Below the pieces are notes generated by a model. That model saw only the letters and a list, made by a program, of their open reading frames with translations. It did no database searches and had not been told where the DNA came from. Shown here piece after piece: positions 37,901-49,900 of a DNA stretch of 64,000 bases. A program made the position numbers and the translations under genes. Origin of the DNA: Sinonovacula constricta (taxonomy: Eukaryota > Mollusca > Bivalvia > Cardiida > Solecurtidae); NCBI GenBank assembly GCA_007844125.1, contig CM017558.1, forward strand, positions 57,913,147 through 57,977,146. Reading direction: 5' to 3'. The first letter of the stretch is position 1; each line of letters opens with the position of its first letter.

Positions 37901-40900
37901 CTTGCCGAAAAAGGTTGATCGGACGGACGGACTAACGGACGGACAGTTCAATTACTAGATGCCGGGGGCATAAAACCTAGAACTTTAACCAGATTTAAAG
38001 ATGCAATCCATCAATGGGTTCCGGAGCTCTGATTTCCGGTGTTTAAATCCAGGCACAAAATATCAAAGTCACTAAAAGTGGTAGAGGTATGGTTACCTGA
38101 CTAACCCTCAATCATATATGAGTCCTTCCATGACTAGTTGGCCTGGAGTTACTATATTATACTGGGTGTGCTATCAAGATATGGCGTTCATTTCATGCAT
38201 TTCTCAATGAAACTATATGTCTGAAGTCTGGGATAACTGATCTTCAAATTTTGATGGCACTATTGAGACATGTCCCGTGCTGAAAACTGGATACGAGCCG
38301 TGTTAAGGAAAATGTCTGAATATAACCAACCTACTTAAATTTGAAATAGGTGTTGTATCGGTCGAATATTAACCCATCTAAATGCCATTGTGTGTCATTT
38401 CTTTTCAGAGCTCTACATTAAGGGACCCTTTAGTCGATGATGGCATTATTTTTACGATTCCTGTACTTTTAAACGGTCGGCACTCCAAAATTAACACATT
38501 TTGTTGAGTAGCAATGTGTTTGTTTCGAAGTACTTTCTATTTTGAAGGCAGTACTTTGTTATCAGATTTTATTATCATCTGTGCCATCTTGCGAAAACTT
38601 GTACAGAGAATAACAACACTCAACTGAGACAGTGACACCCACAAACAATAAAACTGTACTACAAGAAGAACTTACGGTGCAAGCATAAATTATATAATGT
38701 TTTGTTTCATCGCACCGACACAAGTATGCTCATATTGGCGACGTCCAGACAATTATTGATGACAGAAGACCCCCAGACTCAAGCCTGTGACAAGTCTGTG
38801 TAAAACCAGCGTTACACCCTCGTTAACTGAAAAACACTTTTCACATGACAGTTCTCGTCCCGACTGGGTCTCGAACCAACGCGGTGACGAGATTAGGAGT
38901 TACAAGTCGACAATTCTAAACGCTCGGCCACTGGCGCCTACTTATATTATCTACTAGTAGTTGATTGTGATACGTTTGAACAACAGATTCTAACTAAATC
39001 GATAAAATATGCTGATGCATTGAAACTTGACATATTTGGGTAAGTTTTCGTAAAAGTGCACAATGGTTAGTTTATTTTTTTTTTTTATAACAGTTAATCA
39101 TAAAACTACTTTCGTCATCTGTTAGAAGAAAGTCAATCGTATAAAGAGTTATGAAATAAACGAACGTATTTGTATCCCTATTATAAATGTTTACTCATGT
39201 AAACATGATATTATGTAAAAGTATTTAAGGTTTGTGCCCTTTATTGCATTGCAATACACGATGCTGTGATCAGGTGCTATGCAATTTGACACTCAGGCTT
39301 ACGACCGTCAACAGGGTGACGATACAACATCGTATAGGGATATTAGGGAGAAGACATCTTCTACTAAATGCAGTCAAGACTTATCTCCTGCAAAACGATG
39401 ACAAAGCAAACAGTCATGAAGTGTATATTCTTCACATCGTTTTGACATTTTTGTGTAAAGAAATCACAGCAAAGTGCAATACATCGTTGTACAATCTTTG
39501 CGATAAGTGTTTTGTCAATTAAACAAACTTACATTCAGTGTATACTTTTTCTGCTGTTTAACCTCAGGTGTTATTTTATGGCAATGATCCATGTACCTTT
39601 TGCGAACAAGGGTGCACGGTACTTTCGTATTGGATCATGTAGGGATTGGTTGTAATTTATTTAAACAGATCCAGGATGAGACACATGCTGATGACAGGTC
39701 AAGCATCACTGAATTGGCAGAGTCCGTTCAAGAGTCAGAGAATAAATGTCAAGTTAAAGCACTATCTGCTACGGGGGATGGGCTTTCTAGAAAAGACCAC
39801 GAATCCAATGCAGAGGCAAGCGTTTATGTCGAAGGCTCAGAATCCACAGAGGCAGGGCAAAATGGCCAAAGCGAGGAACAATCTAGCACGGAGGTTGGAG
39901 TAAGACATCAAAAATATAAATATGCTAAATGATTTTCATATCGTAGATCAGTAATATTGCCGGCTGTAGACTTTCCTGTCTTAATAAAATTATCGCCACT
40001 TAATGGCTTCTTTAAATCATAAAATCGCCCATTGCTTGTATTTGTAAAACGAGATTTAAAACACCGATTTTCTCACACGATTGTCGCCATGACTTTAAAC
40101 ATATTTCAAATATGTCGAAAGATTGTTTTTACAGACAGGAAATTATAATACCCATTGTGAAAGAGCAAATAATATCCAGTCATTAATGTAGCTCTGGATA
40201 ACAGGTTTAATCAACATAGGTATAACGAACATAATAATTGCTAATATGACCTTTCGACCAGGTAAATATTGTATACCGTGAACAAAGGGAAAATCCTGCT
40301 TATGAACAAAAGTGATTTTCTGCAATAGTTTGACGACTGTACTACAAGAAGAACTTACGGTGCAAGCATAAATTATATTATGTTTTGTTTCATCGCACCG
40401 ACACAAGTATGCTCATATTGGCGACGTCCAGACAATTATTGATGACAGAAGACCCCCAGACTCAAGCCTGTGACAAGTCTGTGTAAAACCAGCGTTACAC
40501 CCTCGTTAACTGAAAAACACTCTTCATATGACAGTTCTTGTCCGGACTGGGTCTCGAACCAACGCGGTGACGGGATGAGGAGTTACAAGTCGGCAACTCT
40601 AAACGCTCGGCCACTGGCGCCTACTTATATGATCTACTAGTAGTTGATTGTAATACGTTTGAACAACAGATTCTAACTAAATCGATAAAATATGCTGATG
40701 CATTGAAACTCGACATATATGGTTAATTTTTCGTAAAAGTGCACAATGGTTAGTTTATTAATTTTTTCATAACAGTTAATCATAAAACTACTTTCGTCAT
40801 CTGTTAGAAGAAAGTCAATCGTATAAAGAGTTATGAAATTAACGAACGTATTTGTATCCCTATTATAAATGTTTACTCATGTAAACGTGATATTATGTAA

Positions 40901-43900
40901 AAGTATTTTAGGTGTGTGCCCTTTATTGCATTGCAATACACGATGCTGTGATCAGGTGCTATGCAATTTGACACTCAGGCTTACGACCGTCAACAGGGTG
41001 ACGATACAACATCGTATAGTGATATTAGGGAGGAGACATCTTCTACTAAATGCAGTCAAGACTTATCTCCTAAAAACGATGACAAAGCAAACAGTCATGA
41101 AGTGTATATTCTTCACATCGTTTTTACATCTTTGTGTAAAGAAATCACAGCAAAGTGCAATACATCGTTGTACAATCTTTGCGATTAGTGTTTTGTCAAT
41201 TAAACAAACTTACATTCAGTGTATACTTTTTCTGCTGTTTAACCTCAGGTGTTATTTTATGGCAATGATCCATGTACCTTTTGCGAACAAGGGTGCACGG
41301 TACTTTCGTATTGGATCATGTAGGGATTGGTTGTAATTTATTTAAACAGATCCAGGATGAGACACATGCTGATGACAGGTCAAGCATCACTGAATTGGCA
41401 GAGTCCGTTCAAGAGTCAGAGAATAAATGTCAAGTTAAAGCACTATCTGCTACGGGGGATGGGCTTTCTAGAAAAGACCACGAATCCAATGCAGAGGCAA
41501 GCGTTTATGTCGAAGGCTCAGAATCCACAGAGGCAGGGCAAAATGGCCAAAGCGAGGAACAATCTAGCACGGAGGTTGGAGTAAGACATCAAAAATATAA
41601 ATATGCTAAATGATTTTCATATCGTAGATCAGTAATATTGCCGGCTGTAGACTTTCCTGTCTTAATAAAATTATCGCCACTTAATGGCTTCTTTAAATCA
41701 TAAAATCGCCCATTGCTTGTATTTGTAAAACGAGATTTAAAACACCGATTTTCTCACACGATTGTCGCCATGACTTTAAACATATTTCAAATATGTCGAA
41801 AGATTGTTTTTACAGACAGGAAATTATAATACCCATTGTGAAAGAGCAAATAATATCCAGTCATTAATGTAGCTCTGGATAACAGGTTTAATCAACATAG
41901 GTATAACGAACATAATAATTGCTAATATGACCTTTCGACCAGGTAAATATTGTATACCGTGAACAAAGGGAAAATCCTGCTTATGAACAAAAGTGATTTT
42001 CTGCAATAGTTTGACGACTGTACTACAAGAAGAACTTACGGTGCAAGCATAAATTATATTATGTTTTGTTTCATCGCACCGACACAAGTATGCTCATATT
42101 GGCGACGTCCAGACAATTATTGATGACAGAAGACCCCCAGACTCAAGCCTGTGACAAGTCTGTGTAAAACCAGCGTTACACCCTCGTTAACTGAAAAACA
42201 CTCTTCATATGACAGTTCTTGTCCGGACTGGGTCTCGAACCAACGCGGTGACGGGATGAGGAGTTACAAGTCGGCAACTCTAAACGCTCGGCCACTGGCG
42301 CCTACTTATATGATCTACTAGTAGTTGATTGTAATACGTTTGAACAACAGATTCTAACTAAATCGATAAAATATGCTGATGCATTGAAACTCGACATATA
42401 TGGTTAATTTTTCGTAAAAGTGCACAATGGTTAGTTTATTAATTTTTTCATAACAGTTAATCATAAAACTACTTTCGTCATCTGTTAGAAGAAAGTCAAT
42501 CGTATAAAGAGTTATGAAATTAACGAACGTATTTGTATCCCTATTATAAATGTTTACTCATGTAAACGTGATATTATGTAAAAGTATTTTAGGTGTGTGC
42601 CCTTTATTGCATTGCAATACACGATGCTGTGATCAGGTGCTATGCAATTTGACACTCAGGCTTACGACCGTCAACAGGGTGACGATACAACATCGTATAG
42701 TGATATTAGGGAGGAGACATCTTCTACTAAATGCAGTCAAGACTTATCTCCTAAAAACGATGACAAAGCAAACAGTCATGAAGTGTATATTCTTCACATC
42801 GTTTTTACATCTTTGTGTAAAGAAATCACAGCAAAGTGCAATACATCGTTGTACAATCTTTGCGATTAGTGTTTTGTCAATTAAACAAACTTACATTCAG
42901 TGTATACTTTTTCTGCTGTTTAACCTCAGGTGTTATTTTATGGCAATGATCCATGTACCTTTTGCGAACAAGGGTGCACGGTACTTTCGTATTGGATCAT
43001 GTAGGGACTGGTTGTAATTTATTTAAACAGATCCAGGATGAGACACATACTGATAAGAAGCCAAGAATCACTGAAGAGGCGGAGTCCGTTCAAGAGTCAG
43101 AGAATAAATGTGAAGTTGAAGCACCATCTGCTACGGGAGATGGGCCTTCTAAGAACGAACACGAATCCAATGCAGAGGCAAGCGTATATGTCGATGGTCA
43201 ACAATCCACAGAGGCGGGGCAAAATGGCCAAGGCGAGGAACAATCTAGCACGGAGGTTGGAGTTAGACTTCAAAAATATAAATATGCTAAATGATTTTCA
43301 TGTCGAAGATCAGTAATATTGCCGGCTGTAGACTTTCCTGTCTTAATACAATTATCGCCACTTAATCGCTTCTTAAAATCATAAAATCGACTATTGCTTG
43401 TAGTTGTAAAATGAGATTTAAAACACTGATTTTCTCACACGATTGTCGCCATGACTTTAAACATATTTCAAATATGTCGAAAGATTGTTTTTACAGACAG
43501 GAAATTATAATACCCATTGTGAAAGAGCAAATAATATCCAGTCATTAATGTAGCTCTGGATAACAGGTTTAATCAACATAGGTATAACGAACATAATAAT
43601 TGCTAATATGACCTTTCGACCAGGTAAATATTGTATACCGTGAACAAAAGGAAAATCCTGCTTATGAACAAAAGTGATTTTCTACAATAGTTTGACGACT
43701 GTACTACAAGAAGAACTTACGGTGCAAGCATAAATTATATTATGTTTTGTTTCATCGCACCGACACAAGTATGCTCATATTGGTGACGTCCAGACAATTA
43801 TTGATGACAGAAGACCCCCAGACTCAAGCCTGTGACAAGTCTGTGTAAAACCAGCGTTACACCCTCGTTAACTGAAAAACACTCTTCATATGACAGTCCT

Positions 43901-46900
43901 TGTCCGGACTGGGTCTCGAACCAACGCGGTGACGGGATGAGGAGTTACAAGTCGGCAACTCTAAACGCTCGGCCACTGGCGCCTACTTATATTATCTACT
44001 AGTAGTTGATTGTAATACGTTTGAACAACAGATTCTAACTAAATCGATAAAATATGCTGATGCATTGAAACTTGACATATTTGGGTAATTCTTCGTAAAA
44101 GTGCACAATGGTTAGTTTATTATTTTTTTCATAACAGTTAATCATAAAACTACTTTCGTCATCTGTTAGAAGAAAGTCAATCGTATAAAGAGTTATGAAA
44201 TTAACGAACGTATTTGTATTCCTATTATAAATGTTTACTCATGTAAACGTGATATAATGTAAAAGTATTTTAGGTTTGTGCCCTTTATTGCATTGCAATA
44301 CACGATGCTGTGATCGGGTGCTATGCAATTTGACACTCAGGCTTACGACCGTCAACAGGGTGACGATACAACATCGTATAGTGATATTAGGGAGGAGACA
44401 TCTTCTACTAAATGCAGTCAAGACTTATCTCCTAAAAACGATGACAAAGCAAACAGTCATGAAGTGTATATTCTTCACATCGTTTTTACATCTTTGTGTA
44501 AAGAAATCACAGCAAAGTGCAATACATCGTTTTACAATCTTTGCGATTAGTGTTTTGTCAAATAAACAAACTCACATTCAGTGTATACTTTTTCTGCTGT
44601 TTAACCTCAGGTGTCATTTTATGGCAATGATCCATGTACCTTTTGCGAACAAGGGTGCACGGTACTTTCGTATTGGATCATGTAGGGACTGGTTGTAATT
44701 TATTTAAACAGATCCAGGATGAGACACATACTGATAAGAAGCCAAGAATCACTGAAGAGGCGGAGTCCGTTCAAGAGTCAGAGAATAAATGTGAAGTTGA
44801 AGCACCATCTGCTAAGGGAGATGGGCCTTCTAAGAAAGAACCCGAATCCAATGCAGAGGCAAGCGAATATGTCGATGGTCAACAATCCACAGAGGCGGGG
44901 CAAAATGGCCAAGGCGAGGAACAATCTAGCACGGAGGTTGGAGTTAGACTTCAAAAATATAAATATGCTAAATGATTTTCATATCGTAGATCAGTAATAT
45001 TGCCGGCTGTAGTTTTTCCTGTCTTAAAAACAATTATCGCCACTTAATCGCTTCTTAAAATCATAAAATCGACTATTGCTTGTAGTTGTAAAATGAGATT
45101 TATTAACACTGATTTTCTCACACGATTGTCGCCATGACTTTAAACATATTTCAAATATGTCGAAAGATTGTTTTTACAGACAGGAAATTATAATACCCAT
45201 TGTGAAAGAGCAAATAATATCCAGTCATTAATGTAGCTCTGGATAACAGGTTTAATCAACATAGGTATAACGAACATAATAATTGCTAATATGACCTTTC
45301 GACCAGGTAAATATTGTATACCGTGAACAAAAGGAAAATCCTGCTTATGAACAAAAGTGATTTTCTGCAATAGTTTGACGACTGTACTACAAGAAGAACT
45401 TACGGTGCAAGCATAAATTATATTATGTTTTGTTTCATCGCACCGACACAAGTATGCTCATATTGGCGACGTCCAGACAATTATTGATGACAGAAGACCC
45501 CCAGACTCAAGCCTGTGACAAGTCTGTGCAAAACCAGCGTTACACCCTCGTTAACTGAAAAACACTCTTAATATGAAAGTTCTTGTCCGGACTGGGTCTC
45601 GAACCAACGCGGTGACGGGATGAGGAGTTACAAGTCGGCAACTCTAAACGCTCGGCCACTGTCGCCTACTTATATTATCTACTAGTAGTTGATTGTAATA
45701 CGTTTGAACAAAAGATTCTAACTAAATCGATAAAATATGCTGATGCATTGAAACTCGACATATTTGGTTAATTTTTCGTAAAAGTGCACAATGGTTAGTT
45801 TATTAATTTTTTCATAACAGTTAATCATAAAACTACTTTCGTCATCTGTTAGAAGAAAGTCAATCGTATAAAGAGTTATGAAATAAACGAACGTATTTGT
45901 ATCCCTATTATAAATGTTTACTCATGTAAACATGATATAATGTAAAAGTATTTTAGGTTTGTGCCCTTTATTGCATTGCAATACACGATGCTGTGATCAG
46001 GTGCTATGCAATTTGACACTCAGGTTTACGACCGTCAACAGGGTGACGATACAACATCGTATAGTGATATTAGGGAGGAGACATCTTCTACTAAATGCAG
46101 TCAAGACTTATCTCCTAAAAACGATGGCAAAGCAAACAGTCATGCAGTGTATATTCTTCACATCGTTTTGACATTTTTGTGTAAAGAAATCACAGCAAAG
46201 TGGAATACATCGTTGTACAATCTTTGCGATTAGTGTTTTGTCAATTAAACAAACTTACATTCAGTGTATACTTTTTCTGCTGTTTTACCTCAGGTGTTAT
46301 TTTATGGCAATGATCCATGTACCTTTTGCGAACAAGGGTGCACGGTACTTTCGTATTGGATCATGTAGGGACTGGTTGTAATTTATTTAAACAGATCCAG
46401 GATGAGACACATGCTGATGAGAGGCCAAGCATCACTGAAGAGTTGAAGTCCGTTCAAGAGTCAGAGAATAAATGTCAAGTTGAAGCACTATCTGCTACGG
46501 GGAATGGGTCTTCTAAGAAAGAACACGAATCCAATGCAGAGGCAAGCGTATATGTCGATGGTCAACAATCCACAGAGGCGGGGCAAAATGGCCAAGACGA
46601 AGAACAATCTAGCACGAAGGTTGGAGTTAGACTTCAAAAATATAAATATGATAAATGATTTTCATATCGTAGATCAGCAATATTGCCGGCTGTAGTTTTT
46701 CCTGTCTTAATACAAATATCGCCACTTAATCGCTTCTTAAAATCATAAAATCGACTATTGCTTGTAGTTGTAAAATGAGATTTAAAACACTGATTTTCTC
46801 ACACGATTGTCGCCATGACTTTAAACATATTTCAAATATGTCGAAAGATTGTTTTTACAGACAGGAAATTATAATACCCATTGTGAAAGAGCAAATAATA

Positions 46901-49900
46901 TCCAGTCATTAATGTAGCTCTGGATAACAGGTTTAATCAACATAGGTATAACGAACATAATAATTGCTAATATGACCTTTCGACCAGGTAAATATTGTAT
47001 ACCGTGAACAAAGGGAAAATCCTGCTTATGAACAAAAGTGATTTTCTGCAATAGTTTGACGACTGTACTACAAGAAGAACTTACGGTGCAAGCATAAATT
47101 ATATTATGTTTTGTTTCATCGCACCGACACAAGTATGCTTATATTGGCGACGTCCAGACAATTATTGATGACAGAAGACCCCCAGACTCAAGCCTGTGAC
47201 AAGTCTGTGTAAAACCAGCGTTACACCCTCGTTAACTGAAAAACACTCTTCATATGACAGTTCTTGTCCGGACTGGGTCTCGAACCAACGCGGTGACGGG
47301 ATGAGGAGTTACAAGTCGGCAACTCTAAACGCTCGGCCACTGGCGCCTACTTATATTATCTACTAGTAGTTGATTGTAATACGTTTGAACAACAGATTCT
47401 AACTAAATCGATAAAATATGCTGATGCATTGAAACTTGACATATTTGGGTAATTTTTCGTAAAAGTGCACAATGGTTAGTTTATTATTTTTTTCATAACA
47501 GTTAATCATAAAACTACTTTCGTCATCTGTTAGAAGAAAGTCAATCGTATAAAGAGTTATGAAATTAACGAACGTATTTGTATTCCTATTATAAATGTTT
47601 ACTCATGTAAACGTGATATAATGTAAAAGTATTTTAGGTTTGTGCCCTTTATTGCATTGCAATACACGATGCTGTGATCGGGTGCTATGCAATTTGACAC
47701 TCAGGCTTACGACCGTCAACAGGGTGACGATACAACATCGTATAGTGATATTAGGGAGGAGACATCTTCTACTAAATGCAGTCAAGACTTATCTCCTAAA
47801 AACGATGACAAAGCAAACAGTCATGAAGTGTATATTCTTCACATCGTTTTTACATCTTTGTGTAAAGAAATCACAGCAAAGTGCAATACATCGTTTTACA
47901 ATCTTTGCGATTAGTGTTTTGTCAATTAAACAAACTTACATTCAGTGTATACTTTTTCTGCTGTTTAACCTCAGGTGTCATTTTATGGCAATGATCCATG
48001 TACCTTTTGCGAACAAGGGTGCACGGTACTTTCGTATTGGATCATGTAGGGACTGGTTGTAATTTATTTAAACAGATCCAGGATGAGACACATACTGATA
48101 AGAAGCCAAGAATCACTGAAGAGGCGGAGTCCGTTCAAGAGTCAGAGAATAAATGTGAAGTTGAAGCACCATCTGCTAAGGGAGATGGGCCTTCTAAGAA
48201 AGAACCCGAATCCAATGCAGAGGCAAGCGAATATGTCGATGGTCAACAATCCACAGAGGCGGGGCAAAATGGCCAAGGCGAGGAACAATCTAGCACGGAG
48301 GTTGGAGTTAGACTTCAAAAATATAAATATGCTAAATGGTTTTCATATCGTAGATCAGTAATATTGCCGGCTGTAGTTTTTCCTGTCTTAAAAACAATTA
48401 TCGCCACTTAATCGCTTCTTAAAATCATAAAATCGACTATTGCTTGTAGTTGTAAAATGAGATTTATTAACACTGATTTTCTCACACGATTGTCGCCATG
48501 ACTTTAAACATATTTCAAATATGTCGAAAGATTGTTTTTACAGACAGGAAATTATAATACCCATTGTAAAAGAGCAAATAATATCCAGTCATTAATGTAG
48601 CTCTGGATAACAGGTTTAATCAACATAGGTATAACGAACATAATAATTGCTAATATGACCTTTCGACCAGGTAAATATTGTATACCGTGAACAAAAGGAA
48701 AATCCTGCTTATGAACAAAAGTGATTTTCTGCAATAGTTTGACGACTGTACTACAAGAAGAACTTACGGTGCAAGCATAAATTATATTATGTTTTGTTTC
48801 ATCGCACCGACACAAGTATGCTCATATTGGTGACGTCCAGACAATTATTGATGACAGAAGACCCCCAGACTCAAGCCTGTGACAAGTCTGTGTAAAACCA
48901 GCGTTACACCCTCGTTAACTGAAAAACACTCTTCATATGAAAGTTCTTGTCCGGACTGGGTCTCGAACCAACGCGGTGACGGGATGAGGAGTTACAAGTC
49001 GGCAACTCTAAACGCTCGGCCACTGGCGCCTACTTATATGATCTACTAGTAGTTGATTGTAATACGTTTGAACAACAGATTCTAACTAAATCGATAAAAT
49101 ATGCTGATGCATTGAAACTCGACATATTAAGGTAATTTTTCGTACAAAGTGCACAGTAGTTAATTTATTGATTTTTTCATGACAATTAATCATGTGTTAT
49201 TTTAAGGCAATGATCTGTGTACCTTTTGCGAACAGGGGTGCACGGAAGCACCCTTAACCAATGAATGTGAGACGAGAGATTAAACTGAGGACCAGGGAAA
49301 GTCTAGACAAAAGACCAAAGAAAATGTGAGGCATTAAAGCAAAATCAAATGTAAACGATATTTAAGTGTAATAGTTTTTTATTCTAAATTAAATAATTGG
49401 AATACACATACTTACAGGCTTTGATATCAAAGAAGTTTAGCGCAATTACATTTCAGCAATTTGTTATTGCAACATGAATAAGAATATATGTGAGCATTGC
49501 AACATATACCAAACCATGAAAAAGCTCAAGAGAAAGTAATATACATATAAGCCAAATGTAAAAGTAAGAACAAATCTGTGATGAGTCATTTAGCAAAAAT
49601 AGCAAACCCAACAGTTACCGACTTAAATGGTCAGTCGGCAAAAAGGACCGACTGGGGTGCTTAAACCGGGTTTAAAGAGCTCTATAATCGCGCTGATGTT
49701 TTTCAAATTCAAGCAAGGAAAAGAATACCAATCTTTTAGAATTAAAAAGGTCACAGAGCTGACATCCTTTTTGATATATTATGGCGAAAGTAGTACATCG
49801 TTGAAAAATAATGTTGACATAGTATTAACACGAAAGAGATGTATTATTTCTATTAGAAGAACAACATAAAACTGTTGACTGTAAGTGAAATTAACATTTT

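Larger units (their letters stand above)
38652..49240 (+). repeat. Tandem array of 1.68-kb units (6 full plus partial)
   Basis: The period is 1681-1683 bp. Units begin at 38652 and about 40333, 42014, 43695, 45378, 47059 and 48741; the last is internally deleted from about 49190 and stops near 49240. Units are nearly identical outside the coding part. Each full unit contains a minus-strand SINE, intron sequence, possible exon A, then exon B. Exon B of unit 1 equals unit 2 in protein, and unit 4 equals unit 6 while unit 5 differs. This pattern points to unequal exchange, two-unit duplication or gene conversion. The array lies wholly inside the MIEAP-like gene and its exons keep phase 0, so copy number can change without breaking the frame. 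Confidence 0.97.

Noticed and set aside
37346..37951. Several repeated open frames
   Set aside because: Within the ~170-bp core repeats of the pearl-like element; similar because the DNA is repeated.
38652..49240. CRISPR-like or bacterial repeat array
   Set aside because: Units are 1.68 kb with introns, a SINE and coding exons; no short direct repeats with unique spacers.
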